DNA of 64,000 nucleotides from BM520 sp964594665 (GCA_964594665.1 CAZQNY010000001.1:62001-126000); one strand, 5' to 3'; positions 35,639 through 46,234 are shown, counted from the first letter of the stretch. The notes: a model not told the origin generated them from the sequence alone. A program made the numbers and translations.

Positions 35639-36907
35639 TTAACGCTCTAAGCGAGCATTAATTTCTTTTACTTTGTCATACATACTTAAACGGGAATAGA
35701 TCTCTTTAAGTGATGTTAAAGTATATTGATCATCAGGTTGTAACTCATCCGCTTTCTCAAGATATGGCAGAGCCTGCTTGAGGAAGTCTTTCATCTCAGT
35801 TTGTTTTGCCTGATATTCATCATTTGCATCCAAAGGAAGTGCATTAATCTCTTCCTGTATTACAGCAGCCTTGTTAACATACAGTGCACCAAGGTTGTAG
35901 TTGGCATCAAAGTAATTGGGATCAAGTTCTATAGCTCTTTTATAAGCTGAGGCAGCTTTATCAAAATCTTCGAGAACATCATAGGATACTCCGGCAGCAT
36001 AGAAAATTGTAGCGTTATCTTTTTCTATATCCATCAGGTATTCAAGAAGTTCAACAGTTTTTGCATTATTCTCAAGTTTAAGATAAATATTAGCCTCATT
36101 AATGATAAGATCTACATCTTTGGGGAATTTCTCTTTCGCAACATTAATTACTTCCAGTGCTTCATTGTATTTTTCATTCTCAATATAGTTCTGAACTGCA
36201 AGTTTATATGCAAGGTTTGCATTACTTAATGATGATGAATCTACAGTACCCAATTTTCCAAGAATGTCATACGCTTTTTCAAATGCTGAAGCAGCTTCAA
36301 GGTAAGCTTCTTCGTTATATTTAGCAACTGCAGTATTAAACACATTATCATAGATAACACCCATGTTACCAAGGGCCTTTTGTTTAAGGTCATTATCATC
36401 GACATTGAATTCCAGGGAATTCATTAAAGCTTCTTCTGCTTCTGCCAGTAAATTTCTTGATGCAAATGCTCCATCTGTTGGTTCAATCACTTCTACCAGT
36501 TTATCTTCTGCACTGATGATAAACTCCAGGCCATACTTATAGGTAAGTTTACGTCCTTTGGTGCCATCATCAAACTTATAACGTTTATCTGATAAAGCTT
36601 TAACCGGCTGATACTGGTTTCCAAAAGAAGCCATTTTTGCTTCTACTTCCTCCTGTGACATACCCAATTCACAGCTATTGGCCCATTTGTACAAATTATT
36701 CATTTCCAGACAAATAGCTCCTTTATAGAACCATGCCTTATGGTCTTTTTTAGTATCTTCATGGCTTACCGCTTTATCTGCAGATTCAAGGGCTTTTCCC
36801 AGTTGTTCGTTCCTGAGGTAATTGGAAGCGTTCTGGATTTCAACTTTTTGCGCAAAACTTACGGTCGCAGCCAAAAATAGTATTGCGGCAACAAATAACT
36901 TTTTCAT
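35639..36907 (-). CDS. Secreted tetratricopeptide repeat protein
   Basis: A 422-residue protein with a signal peptide (MKKLFVAAILFLAATVSFAQ); the ATG at 36907 was chosen for that reason. Residues about 20-60 form a first TPR-like pair. A distinct insert (about 75-135, FDDGTKGRKLTYKYGLEF) separates it from six or so TPRs in the C-terminal half (for example AASAYKRAIELDPNYFDANYNLGALYVNKA). It is likely periplasmic and involved in protein-protein contacts. Similar proteins are common in Bacteroidota, without a known role. It is 87 bp downstream of the gyrA stop on the same strand. Confidence 0.85.
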   Translation of the reverse strand: MKKLFVAAILFLAATVSFAQKVEIQNASNYLRNEQLGKALESADKAVSHEDTKKDHKAWFYKGAICLEMNNLYKWANSCELGMSQEEVEAKMASFGNQYQPVKALSDKRYKFDDGTKGRKLTYKYGLEFIISAEDKLVEVIEPTDGAFASRNLLAEAEEALMNSLEFNVDDNDLKQKALGNMGVIYDNVFNTAVAKYNEEAYLEAASAFEKAYDILGKLGTVDSSSLSNANLAYKLAVQNYIENEKYNEALEVINVAKEKFPKDVDLIINEANIYLKLENNAKTVELLEYLMDIEKDNATIFYAAGVSYDVLEDFDKAASAYKRAIELDPNYFDANYNLGALYVNKAAVIQEEINALPLDANDEYQAKQTEMKDFLKQALPYLEKADELQPDDQYTLTSLKEIYSRLSMYDKVKEINARLER

Positions 36908-36993
36908 GTGGAAAAATTTAAATTTCGTAATATGTTCTTGTTTCTTAAAAATCATGTCGTTTACCTTTGACAAATGTAAGACATCCTTACAAA

Positions 36994-39540
36994 CTAATCA
37001 ATATCTGTACCATTTTCCGTATTGGTTGTTTCAATGGATGTGCCTTCTGATGTATCATCTTTATTTTCAGTGTCTTCAGGTGTTTCTTCCGTTTCATCTT
37101 CAACAACATCTACTTTTGTCACAGCGGCGATGGAATCATTATCTCGAAGATGAATCAGACGTACGCCCTGGGTTGCCCGACCCATTGTCCGAAGTTCGGA
37201 AACTGCCATTCTGATTGTAATCCCCGATCGGTTAATGATCATTAAATCATCACTGTCAACAACGCTGTGAATAGAAATCAAGTCGCCTGTTTTTTCGGTG
37301 ATACTCATTGTTTTCACACCTTTACCACCCCGGTTGGTTACGCGGTAATCTTCTAATGATGAACGTTTTCCGTAACCATTTTCTGATACCACAAGTACTT
37401 CGCTCTCTGAATCATTAATGCAAATCATTCCAATAACTTCATCTTCCTGCGAATTAAGTGTTATTCCTCTTACCCCGGAGGCATTACGCCCCATAGCACG
37501 AACATTACTTTCATGGAAGCGAATTGCCCTGCCACTTCTGAGCGCCATGAGGACTTCATAATTACCATCTGTCATTCTGGCTTGCAGGAGTTCATCCCCT
37601 TCACGAATGGTAATTGCATTGATACCACTTTGCCTTGGGCGGGAATAAGCTTCCAGTGAAGTTTTTTTGATAACACCTTTTTTAGTACAAAGGATAATGT
37701 TGTTATTATTTATATAATCCTGATCTTTAATATCTTTAAGATTAATAAATGCTTTTACGCGGTCATCGGGAGGAATACTGATAACATTTTGTATCGCTCT
37801 TCCTTTGGATGATTTTCCACCTTCAGGGATTTCGAATACCCGAAGCCAGAAGCATTTCCCTTTTTCCGTAAAGAAAAGCATATAATTATGCATGGAAGCA
37901 ACAAAGAGGTATTCCACAAAGTCATCTCCACGGATTGAAGATCCGCGTGCTCCGATGCCTCCCCTGCCCTGTCGGCGGTATTCGGCCAGTGGCGTACGTT
38001 TTATATATCCAAGATGAGAAATCGTTATCACAACATCTTCATCAGCGATAATATCTTCAATGCGGAAATCCTGAGCAGAATATTCAATTTGTGAGCGCGA
38101 TTCATCACCATATTTTTCTTTTACCTCCAGCAGTTCATCCTTGATTATCTGCATTCTGCGCTCTTTACTTTCAAGAATTTCTTTCAATTCAGCGATCAGC
38201 TTCATTAACTCATCATACTCAGCTCTGATTTTATCCTGCTCCAGGCCTGTGAGCTTCTGCAGGCGCATATCAAGAATTGCTCTGGCCTGTATTTCAGAAA
38301 GGCTAAATCGGGTTATAAGCCCTGTTCTTGCCTCTTCAGGTGTTTTACTGGCACGGATAAGCTTGATTATTTCATCCAGGTTATCTAAAGCAATGAGTAA
38401 ACCCTCAAGAATATGAGCACGCTTTTCAGCTTCCTTTAATTCGTATTGCGTTCTTCTGACGACAACCTCATGGCGGTGTTCCACAAAGTACTTAATCAGC
38501 TGTTTGAGGTTCAGCAGCATTGGCCGGCCATTAACAAGGGCAATATTATTGACCGAGAATGATGTTTGTAATGCTGTATATTGATACAGTTTGTTTAGAA
38601 CTACATTTGAGATTGCGTCTTTTTTAAGTTCGTAAACGATTCGTAATCCGTTTCGGTCACTTTCATCACGAATATCAGAGATACCTTCAATTTTCTTTTC
38701 ATTTACCAGGTCTGCGGTTTTTTTGATCATTTCCGCTTTATTCACCTGATAGGGAATAGAAGTCACGATGATTGTTTCCCTGCCATGGTTGTTTTCTTCC
38801 ACTTTAGCTTCTCCCCTCATAACAACACGACCACGACCGGTTTCATAAGCATCTTTTACGCCTTCATAGCCGTAAATTATTCCTCCGGTGGGGAAATCGG
38901 GGGCTTTAATAAACTTCATCAAACCGGCAATATCGATATCTGTGTCATCGATATAAGCGATAGTACCATCCACTACTTCGGAAAGGTTGTGGGGAGGCAT
39001 ATTTGTGGCCATACCTACGGCAATACCGGAGGCACCATTAACCAATAGCTGAGGAATTCTTGATGGCAGTACGGTTGGTTCCTTCAGCGAATCGTCGAAA
39101 TTGAGCTGGAAATCAACGGTATCTTTATTGATATCTGCGAGCATTTCTTCAGCTATTTTCTGAAGCCTGGCTTCAGTATAACGCATTGCCGCCGGGCTGT
39201 CACCGTCAATTGAGCCAAAGTTTCCCTGGCCGTCGACCAATGGATATCTTAATGACCATTCCTGAGCCATACGAACCATGGCATCATATACTGCGGTATC
39301 ACCATGAGGGTGATATTTACCCAGCACCTCTCCAACGATCCTTGCTGATTTTTTATAGGGTTTCCCTGAAGAGATCCCCAGTTCAGCCATCCCGAATAGT
39401 ATTCTGCGGTGTACTGGCTTCATTCCGTCACGCACATCCGGCAAGGCACGGCTAACAATTACACTCATGGAGTAATCGATATAAGCCGATTTCATCTGAT
39501 TTTCGATGTTAACCTTTACGATCCGCTCTCTATCTTGCAT
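36994..39540 (-). CDS. gyrA: DNA gyrase subunit A
   Basis: The 848-residue breakage-reunion subunit of gyrase, which introduces negative supercoils together with GyrB. The catalytic Tyr is Tyr121 in AMRYTEARL. The quinolone-resistance region reads KYHPHGDTAVYDAMVR, with Thr82 and Asp86 at the positions equivalent to E. coli Ser83 and Asp87. The C-terminal beta-pinwheel has a gyrase-box-like RQGRGGIGARG, which favours GyrA over ParC. The tail is acidic and rich in Glu, Asp and Thr (about 810-848). gyrB is not in the window. A TATTTTTG box upstream may be its promoter. Confidence 0.96.
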   Translation of the reverse strand: MQDRERIVKVNIENQMKSAYIDYSMSVIVSRALPDVRDGMKPVHRRILFGMAELGISSGKPYKKSARIVGEVLGKYHPHGDTAVYDAMVRMAQEWSLRYPLVDGQGNFGSIDGDSPAAMRYTEARLQKIAEEMLADINKDTVDFQLNFDDSLKEPTVLPSRIPQLLVNGASGIAVGMATNMPPHNLSEVVDGTIAYIDDTDIDIAGLMKFIKAPDFPTGGIIYGYEGVKDAYETGRGRVVMRGEAKVEENNHGRETIIVTSIPYQVNKAEMIKKTADLVNEKKIEGISDIRDESDRNGLRIVYELKKDAISNVVLNKLYQYTALQTSFSVNNIALVNGRPMLLNLKQLIKYFVEHRHEVVVRRTQYELKEAEKRAHILEGLLIALDNLDEIIKLIRASKTPEEARTGLITRFSLSEIQARAILDMRLQKLTGLEQDKIRAEYDELMKLIAELKEILESKERRMQIIKDELLEVKEKYGDESRSQIEYSAQDFRIEDIIADEDVVITISHLGYIKRTPLAEYRRQGRGGIGARGSSIRGDDFVEYLFVASMHNYMLFFTEKGKCFWLRVFEIPEGGKSSKGRAIQNVISIPPDDRVKAFINLKDIKDQDYINNNNIILCTKKGVIKKTSLEAYSRPRQSGINAITIREGDELLQARMTDGNYEVLMALRSGRAIRFHESNVRAMGRNASGVRGITLNSQEDEVIGMICINDSESEVLVVSENGYGKRSSLEDYRVTNRGGKGVKTMSITEKTGDLISIHSVVDSDDLMIINRSGITIRMAVSELRTMGRATQGVRLIHLRDNDSIAAVTKVDVVEDETEETPEDTENKDDTSEGTSIETTNTENGTDID

Positions 39541-39604
39541 ATCTTTTCCTTTAATTCATTCATTTACAGGGGCTTAAAAAAGCCATACATAGAAGACGAA
39601 TTTA

Positions 39605-39612
39605 CAAAAATA
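39605..39612 (-). promoter_or_regulatory. -7 promoter box for gyrA
   Basis: The minus strand reads TATTTTTG, an exact TAnnTTTG match 65 bp upstream of the gyrA start. The rest of the 263-bp gyrA-clpC gap is AT-rich and must also hold the clpC promoter; TATTTTTTG about 30 bp before clpC is one base too long for the consensus. Confidence 0.4.
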
Positions 39613-39803
39613 TCCCTTTCATACAACATTCACTGAACACATATATTACTAACACTTATTTGTTGATAAAACCATGCCTCAAAATTACCATATTTCTGGT
39701 TTGGTATTATATTTGATAATCAAAGCGGGCTGCTTAGAAAATTTGATGTATTGTCAAACTATCAGACGTATTTTTTGTTCAGATTTAAAACAATAATGAA
39801 TAT

Positions 39804-42401
39804 ATGGAAGCAAAATTTTCACAACGCGTAAAAGATGTTATTTCCTATAGCCGTGAAGAGGCAATACGCCTGAAAAATGGCTATATTGGAGTAGAACACC
39901 TTTTTCTGGGAATGATCAGAGATGGCGGAGGCGTTGCGATCCAAATACTTAACTACCTGGGTGTGGATATGCCAGAGATCCGTAAACATATTGAATCGGC
40001 TGTTGCCGGTAATATGAATGATAAAGGTTCGATTGACAGAGACAACCTGCCACTAATAAAACAGGCAGAAAGAGCCCTCAAATTAACGTACCTCGAAGCA
40101 CGTACTTTTAATAGTGAAATAATTGGTACTGAACACCTTTTGCTTGCTATTCTTAAAGATAGTAACAATATAGTATCCTCGTCACTTTCAAAGTATGGCC
40201 TTAACTACGATGCAGTTAAAGATGAAGTGATTGCAACAACATCCGGAAAACCATCCTCGCAGGATTATCGTTTTTCTCAGGATGATCCGGTTAAAAATGA
40301 ATTCCCCGATGACATGACGGAGGACCCTGCTGATGAATCATACGGAAGTTCATCAGGCGGCAGGACAAAACGATCAAAAGATTCGTCACGAAAGGATACA
40401 CCGGTGCTGGATAATTTTGGCCGGGATATCACAAAGTCAGCTGAGAATAATCAGCTTGACCCCATTGTTGGAAGAGATAAAGAGCTTGAACGCATTGCTC
40501 AGATTCTTAGCAGAAGAAAAAAGAACAACCCGATTCTGATTGGGGAACCCGGTGTCGGTAAATCCGCTATTGCGGAAGGCCTGGCGTTGCGTATTGTCAG
40601 CCGTCAGGTTTCCAGAGCATTGTTTAATAAACGAATTTACACACTCGACCTGGCATCTGTTGTTGCAGGAACCAAATATCGCGGTCAATTCGAAGAACGC
40701 CTGAAGGCTGTGTTAAATGAACTGGAGAAAAATCCCGACATTATTCTGTTTATTGATGAAATTCATACTATCGTGGGAGCTGGTAACGCCAGTGGTAGTC
40801 TGGATGCTTCAAATATTTTTAAACCTGCACTTGCACGTGGTGAAATACAATGCATCGGAGCAACGACACTTGATGAATACCGTCAGCATATTGAAAAGGA
40901 TGGTGCGCTGGAACGCCGTTTTCAGAAAGTTCTTGTTGAACCTACCACTCCTGAAGAAACGGTGGAAATACTCAATAATATCAAGGAAAAATATGAAGAC
41001 CATCATCTGGTTTCTTATACCGATGAGGCTATTGATTCCTGTGTCGCGCTTACAACACGTTACATAAGCGATCGTTATCTTCCGGATAAGGCTATTGATG
41101 CATTGGATGAAGCCGGAGCCCGTGTTCATATTAAAAATATTAATGTTCCTCCGGAAATTATTAATATCGAAAATGCCATTGAGGAAACCCGCTTGAATAA
41201 AACACAGGCGATTAAAGCTCAAAAATTTGAAGAAGCTGCCGGCTATCGTGATATTGAACGTAAACTTCAGGAAGACCTTTCACTGGCAAAAAAACGATGG
41301 GAAGAAGATTCAAAAATTCATCGGGAAACAGTCAGTGAGGAAAATGTGGCAGAAGTTGTTGCCATGATGACAGGTGTTCCGGTTCAGCGTATTGCAGAAA
41401 ATGAAAGCAATCGGCTGATTAATATGGAAAATGAACTTCAAAATGAAGTTATCGGGCAGGATGATGCCATAAAAAAAGTTGTTAAAGCTATCCGCCGTAA
41501 CCGTGCCGGCCTTAAAGATCCTAATAAACCTATCGGAACCTTTATTTTTCTGGGCCCGACAGGCGTTGGAAAAACTCACCTTGCAAAGGTGCTTTCTGAA
41601 TACCTTTTTGATTCTCAGGATGCGTTGGTACGCATTGATATGAGTGAATATATGGAGAAATTTGCTGTCTCACGCCTCGTAGGAGCGCCTCCGGGATATG
41701 TGGGTTATGAAGAAGGTGGCCAGCTGACTGAAAAAGTGCGCCGAAAGCCCTACTCTATCGTGTTGTTGGATGAAATTGAAAAAGCACATCCCGATATTTT
41801 CCATCTTATGCTGCAGGTTCTCGACGACGGTGTTCTGACCGACAGCCTGGGTCGTAAAGTGGATTTCAAAAACACGATTATCATTATGACCTCCAATATC
41901 GGTTCACGCCAGTTGAAAGACTTTGGTAAAGGGGTTGGATTTAATACTACGGCCAAACAGGCTGCAAGTAAAGATCATGCCCGTTCGGTTATCGAAAATG
42001 CATTGAAAAAATCCTTTGCTCCGGAATTTCTGAATCGTATTGATGACGTTGTTATCTTTGAGGAACTTCAGCGTAAATCCATTCATCAGATTATTGATAT
42101 CGAATTAGCTCACCTTCTTTCGCGCGTCAGCGGTCTGGGATTCACTCTTAATGTTACTGAAAAAGCCAAAGATTTTATTGTTGAGAAAGGCTGGGACAGC
42201 CAATTTGGAGCACGTCCGTTAAAACGTGCTATTCAGAAGTATGTCGAGGATCCTCTGGCTGAAGAAATGATTAAAGCAACACTTCAACCAGGGACAATTA
42301 TAAATGCTGATTACGAAGATGATATGCAGGAATTGAAAGTATCTTTTGCTGTACCGTCAAAATCGCTTGAAGAACCTGAAGATACCATTGCTGAAGCATA
42401 A
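39804..42401 (+). CDS. clpC: ATP-dependent Clp protease ATP-binding subunit ClpC
   Basis: An 865-residue class I Clp AAA+ unfoldase that feeds proteins to ClpP. The order is an N-terminal double Clp repeat (about 1-145), a disordered linker (about 150-200), AAA-1 with Walker A GEPGVGKS, a UVR-like middle region (FEEAAGYRDIERKLQEDL), and AAA-2 with Walker A GPTGVGKT. The ClpP-docking tripeptide is visible as VGF in GKGVGFNT, which supports the ClpC rather than ClpB assignment. No ctsR or mcsAB genes are nearby. It is divergent from gyrA and convergent with the acyl-CoA dehydrogenase gene. Confidence 0.95.
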   Translation: MEAKFSQRVKDVISYSREEAIRLKNGYIGVEHLFLGMIRDGGGVAIQILNYLGVDMPEIRKHIESAVAGNMNDKGSIDRDNLPLIKQAERALKLTYLEARTFNSEIIGTEHLLLAILKDSNNIVSSSLSKYGLNYDAVKDEVIATTSGKPSSQDYRFSQDDPVKNEFPDDMTEDPADESYGSSSGGRTKRSKDSSRKDTPVLDNFGRDITKSAENNQLDPIVGRDKELERIAQILSRRKKNNPILIGEPGVGKSAIAEGLALRIVSRQVSRALFNKRIYTLDLASVVAGTKYRGQFEERLKAVLNELEKNPDIILFIDEIHTIVGAGNASGSLDASNIFKPALARGEIQCIGATTLDEYRQHIEKDGALERRFQKVLVEPTTPEETVEILNNIKEKYEDHHLVSYTDEAIDSCVALTTRYISDRYLPDKAIDALDEAGARVHIKNINVPPEIINIENAIEETRLNKTQAIKAQKFEEAAGYRDIERKLQEDLSLAKKRWEEDSKIHRETVSEENVAEVVAMMTGVPVQRIAENESNRLINMENELQNEVIGQDDAIKKVVKAIRRNRAGLKDPNKPIGTFIFLGPTGVGKTHLAKVLSEYLFDSQDALVRIDMSEYMEKFAVSRLVGAPPGYVGYEEGGQLTEKVRRKPYSIVLLDEIEKAHPDIFHLMLQVLDDGVLTDSLGRKVDFKNTIIIMTSNIGSRQLKDFGKGVGFNTTAKQAASKDHARSVIENALKKSFAPEFLNRIDDVVIFEELQRKSIHQIIDIELAHLLSRVSGLGFTLNVTEKAKDFIVEKGWDSQFGARPLKRAIQKYVEDPLAEEMIKATLQPGTIINADYEDDMQELKVSFAVPSKSLEEPEDTIAEA

Positions 42402-42414
42402 ATCTGTTTGAAAT

Positions 42415-42456
42415 AAAAAATGGCGGGTAACCACTATGGATTATCCGCCATTTTTT
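42415..42456. terminator. Bidirectional terminator between clpC and the acyl-CoA dehydrogenase gene
   Basis: AAAAAATGGCGG pairs exactly with CCGCCATTTTTT, with further partial pairing in the loop. A-run and T-run on either side let it serve both convergent genes. Confidence 0.9.
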
Positions 42457-42473
42457 ATTCGGAGTTTACATTT

Positions 42474-44180
42474 TTACTGTCTGAAATCATCCAGATCTTT
42501 TGGTTGGAAATTATTGATAAAGCTTACTGACGAAATATTATCAGCTTTTGCTTTACGAATAAATATATCAGTGGATTTCAAATAATCCCCTCCCCTGTTT
42601 GTATCGAGCATTAACACATATCCAATAATGATATTACCCGCCATTTCTACCAGTCGGCGCGACATGAAAGTCAGGTAATCTTCCATTTCCTGGGCATGTT
42701 CCAGAACTTTGGCAACGGTTTTTTCATACTGAGCGGTCATCTTTTGCAGTGTCCTGCTCAGATATTCAAGTTCAGGTTTCACCGGTATTTCTGCATATTC
42801 GTGCATTTTTTTCAGGAAAGCACCATTGGTAACGCCACGAATAGCAGCAACAACCTGAAGCTGAGAAGTTCCTTCATAAATATTTGTGATACGGGCATCA
42901 CGGTATATGCGTTCTACCGGGTAATCTTTCATGTAACCGGATCCGCCATGCACCTGTAATGCATCATAAGCAACCTGGTTACAATATTCTGAAGCGAACA
43001 ATTTCAGCAACGGTGTAAATACATCCGCATTTTTCTGATAATATTTCATTTCCTTCCGCTCTTCCGGCAAGAGTTTTCTTTCTTCCTGCACAAAGCCATA
43101 GGTTTTATATACATCCACCATACGACTTGTTTCATAGAGCAATGCCCGAGCGGCATCAGTTTTTACCTTCATCATGGTAATCATCTCATACACAGCAGGA
43201 TATTGGATAATTGCTTTTCCAAACTGCTCGCGTTCTTTTGCATAAGCAAGCGCCTCCCTGTAGGCAGCCTCAGCAATTCCAACCGATTGGGCACCGACAC
43301 CCAGACGAGCAGAGTTCATTAATGCCATGACATATTTGATAAGCCCCAGTTTTCTGTCACCAACAAGTTCTGCCGGTGCATTTTTAAAAACAAGCTCGCA
43401 TGTCGGGCTACCCTTAATTCCGAGTTTGTTTTCAATACGACGGACAGAAACAGCCTGATGGGCTTTATCGTAAACAAAAAGCGACAAACCACGGGCATCG
43501 GTTGTTCCCTCTTCGCTACGGGCGAGAACCAGCGAAACATCAGCATCGCCATTAGTAATAAAACGTTTAACACCATTGAGAAGCCAGGTTCCTTTTTCCT
43601 CGCTGTATTCTGCCTTCAGCTGCACTGCCTGAAGGTCGGAGCCTGCATCTGGTTCTGTAAGATCCATTGCTGCTGTTGCCCCCTGATTAAACCGCGGGAG
43701 ATACTTTTCCTTTATTTCGTCGGAACCAAATTCATGCAATGTTTCAGCACAATCCTGAAGCCCCCAGATATTTGCAAAACCGGCATCCGCACGGCTTACA
43801 ATTTCTGCCGACATTACATAAGGTACAATGGAAAAGTTAAGCCCGTTGTATTTACGTGGTAAACTTAGTCCGACAACACCTGCCTGGGTGAGTTTATCAT
43901 GATTTTCCTGTGTGCCTCGTGCATATTTAACACCACTATTAATTAATTCAGGACCTTCCGCATCAACCGATTCGGCATTGGGAGCAATAGTATCGCCCGC
44001 GATTCCTCCAATAATATCCAGAACTTTTTCATAGGAATCCATTGCATCCTCATAATCCAGTGGAGCATGTGGATAAGCCTCCTTTTCAGTGTAATCATTC
44101 TCTTTCAGCCTTACAATCTTCTCCATTAGCGGGTGTTGAAGGTGAAAAAGCAGGTTTTTATTATCAGTAAAAAAATTCAT
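42474..44180 (-). CDS. Acyl-CoA dehydrogenase
   Basis: A 568-residue FAD-dependent acyl-CoA dehydrogenase; the ATG at 44180 is used because the longer frame starts at TTG. Motifs include AAMDLTEPDAGSDL (acyl-CoA/FAD site), FITNGDADV, and the late YQVHGG-type ALQVHGGSGYMKDYPVERIYRDARI with TNIYEGTSQLQ. The C-terminal extension (about 440-568) is typical of the long form found in Bacteroidota. Its electrons should pass to the EtfAB proteins encoded just upstream in the same operon. The chain-length preference cannot be read from the sequence. Confidence 0.94.
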   Translation of the reverse strand: MNFFTDNKNLLFHLQHPLMEKIVRLKENDYTEKEAYPHAPLDYEDAMDSYEKVLDIIGGIAGDTIAPNAESVDAEGPELINSGVKYARGTQENHDKLTQAGVVGLSLPRKYNGLNFSIVPYVMSAEIVSRADAGFANIWGLQDCAETLHEFGSDEIKEKYLPRFNQGATAAMDLTEPDAGSDLQAVQLKAEYSEEKGTWLLNGVKRFITNGDADVSLVLARSEEGTTDARGLSLFVYDKAHQAVSVRRIENKLGIKGSPTCELVFKNAPAELVGDRKLGLIKYVMALMNSARLGVGAQSVGIAEAAYREALAYAKEREQFGKAIIQYPAVYEMITMMKVKTDAARALLYETSRMVDVYKTYGFVQEERKLLPEERKEMKYYQKNADVFTPLLKLFASEYCNQVAYDALQVHGGSGYMKDYPVERIYRDARITNIYEGTSQLQVVAAIRGVTNGAFLKKMHEYAEIPVKPELEYLSRTLQKMTAQYEKTVAKVLEHAQEMEDYLTFMSRRLVEMAGNIIIGYVLMLDTNRGGDYLKSTDIFIRKAKADNISSVSFINNFQPKDLDDFRQ

Positions 44181-44204
44181 TTTCAATGGTTTTAATTCAT
44201 GACA

Positions 44205-45227
44205 TTACTTGGAGTTTGCTCTAAAATAGCGAATCATCTTAGGAATAATATCTTCAGCCTTTCCAACGATGCTATAATCGGCAATTTGATTCAATGGAGC
44301 ATTCGGGTCGGTATTTACAGAGATGATTTTAGCACTTTGATCCATACCGGCACGATGTTGAACAGCTCCGGAGATCCCAAAGCCAATATACAATTTGGGC
44401 CGCACTGTTACACCTGTCTGGCCCACCTGTCGTTCATGATCCACAAATCCTGCATCAACAGCCGCACGGGAAGCACCCACTTCTCCACCAAGGATACCGG
44501 CTAGTTCAAATAGTTTGTCAAAAGCCTCACGGGAACCAACGCCATACCCTCCGGCAATGATAACAGACGATTTTTTGATATCTACTTTCGGTGGTTCTAT
44601 ATGACGTTCGATAATTTCAATAGCAAAATCAGCAGGATCAACAATATCATCTACGACAAGATTTACTACCTCAGGTATGGATGGTGTTTCGGCGGGTTCA
44701 TTTTTCATAACACCTTCCCTTACCGTTGCCATTTGTGGTCGGGTATCAGGATTAATGATGGTAGCAATAATGTTACCCCCAAAAGCAGGGCGAATCTGAT
44801 ACAACAGATTATCATATTGCGTATCACTTTTTTTATCATAATGCTCACCGTATACCAGGCTGGTACAGTCTGCTGTCAGGCCACATTTTAAATCGGAAGC
44901 AACTCGTGGAGCAAGATCACGGCCAACAGGAGACGCCCCGACAAGTGCGATTTGAGGGTCGGACTTACGGCATACATGCGCCATAATTGCAGCATGAGGC
45001 TGTGTCGTAAAAGGGAACAGCCGGTTGTCATTGGCAACATAAACAGTTGAAACACCGTAATTTCCACATACATCAAATAACGCTTCCGTATTGATACCAA
45101 TAAGCACAGCATCCAGGTGTACTTTCTGTTCTTCAGCAAGCTTTCTGCCTTTGGATAGCAGTTCAAGACTTACATCAGCAATATTACCTTCTTCGGTAAT
45201 CTCACAATATACTAATATATTTTGCAT
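44205..45227 (-). CDS. etfA: Electron transfer flavoprotein subunit alpha
   Basis: The 340-residue alpha subunit binds FAD and carries electrons from acyl-CoA dehydrogenase. The C-terminal FAD-binding domain is plain: VIIAGGYGVGSREAFDKLFELA, VGASRAAVDAGFVDHERQVGQTG, LYIGFGISGAVQH and ISVNTDPNAPLNQIADYSIVG. It lies 24 bp before the dehydrogenase gene and 25 bp after etfB. The subunit order etfB-etfA-dehydrogenase makes one functional electron-transfer unit for fatty-acid or related acyl-CoA oxidation. Confidence 0.96.
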   Translation of the reverse strand: MQNILVYCEITEEGNIADVSLELLSKGRKLAEEQKVHLDAVLIGINTEALFDVCGNYGVSTVYVANDNRLFPFTTQPHAAIMAHVCRKSDPQIALVGASPVGRDLAPRVASDLKCGLTADCTSLVYGEHYDKKSDTQYDNLLYQIRPAFGGNIIATIINPDTRPQMATVREGVMKNEPAETPSIPEVVNLVVDDIVDPADFAIEIIERHIEPPKVDIKKSSVIIAGGYGVGSREAFDKLFELAGILGGEVGASRAAVDAGFVDHERQVGQTGVTVRPKLYIGFGISGAVQHRAGMDQSAKIISVNTDPNAPLNQIADYSIVGKAEDIIPKMIRYFRANSK

Positions 45228-45252
45228 AATAAATTCGATTTAAGATAACAGG

Positions 45253-46125
45253 TTAACCCAGAACATGGCTGTCGATAAGGTCTTTCATCATTGCATCAAT
45301 ATCGTCATTGCTATCAGTCAACACCTTAGTTTCTTTCGCTTTAAAGACGACATTTTCAATTTTCTTAACTTTGGTAGGAGAACCGCTAAGGCCCAGTTTA
45401 TCCACATCAGCGTTCACATCATCCACCGACCACTCTTCAATAGAAAGATAAGGGCGTTGATCGAAAAGCTCGGTATAGTCACGGGTTTCTTCCTGCAATT
45501 CAGTAACGGTTCTTGCATGTTTAAACTGCATAAGACGTTGTGCATGCCTGGGGCGGCACTCTTCAGCTGAGGCATTAACCGTTATCAGTGCCGGGAGATT
45601 ACATTTCACTGTTTCAACGCCCCGTTCAAGGCGCCGTTTGACGGTAATATGTTCCGTTGTTATCTCTTCCAGATTTTCGGCATAGGTTATTTGGGGAAGA
45701 TGTAGTTTCTCTGCTGTTTGAGGCCCTACCTGAGCAGTATCTCCATCAATGGCCTGTCGCCCTGCAATAACAATATCATAAGGTTCCAGATTTCGTATTG
45801 CCATTGATAATGCATAGGATGTTGCCAGGGTATCAGAACCGGCAAAACGACGGTCTGTTAACAAGATACCTCTGTCTGCACCACGGTAAATGGCTTCACG
45901 AATTATTCCTGCTGCACGGGAGGGTCCCATTGTCAGTACTACTATTTCTGCATCCTGAATCTGATCTTTGATTTTAAGGGCAAATTCCAGGGCATTAAGG
46001 TCTTCCGGATTATAAATCGCCGGAAGCACCCCTCGATTTACTGTTCCATCGGCTTTCATTGCATCCTTACCCACGTTTCGTGTGTCAGGCACCTGCTTCG
46101 CCATTACAATAATTCTAAAACTCAT
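45253..46125 (-). CDS. etfB: Electron transfer flavoprotein subunit beta
   Basis: The 290-residue beta subunit starts MSFRIIVMAKQVPDTRN at the ATG at 46125; an upstream frame from 46158 lacks conservation. Typical segments are INPEDLNALEFAL-like YNPEDLNALEFALKI, IVVLTMGP, GADRGILLTDRRFAGSDTLATSYAL and the nucleotide-binding AGRQAIDGDTAQVGPQTAEKL. It is the first gene of the etfB-etfA-acyl-CoA dehydrogenase operon. A terminator for the preceding transcription unit lies just upstream. Confidence 0.96.
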   Translation of the reverse strand: MSFRIIVMAKQVPDTRNVGKDAMKADGTVNRGVLPAIYNPEDLNALEFALKIKDQIQDAEIVVLTMGPSRAAGIIREAIYRGADRGILLTDRRFAGSDTLATSYALSMAIRNLEPYDIVIAGRQAIDGDTAQVGPQTAEKLHLPQITYAENLEEITTEHITVKRRLERGVETVKCNLPALITVNASAEECRPRHAQRLMQFKHARTVTELQEETRDYTELFDQRPYLSIEEWSVDDVNADVDKLGLSGSPTKVKKIENVVFKAKETKVLTDSNDDIDAMMKDLIDSHVLG

Positions 46126-46193
46126 GCTTTCATTTTTTATGAACAGCAAAAATACCAAAACATTTTAAACTACCACGGTGAATCAATATTCAT

Positions 46194-46234
46194 AAAAAAA
46201 TCCCTGATGCAGCATGAATGCATATACCAGGGAT
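46194..46234 (-). terminator. Terminator of the acidic secreted protein gene
   Basis: On the minus strand ATCCCTG (46234-46228) pairs with CAGGGAT (46206-46200); an inner ATGCA/TGCAT pair extends the stem. Seven T follow. It lies 41 bp after the stop at 46275. Confidence 0.85.
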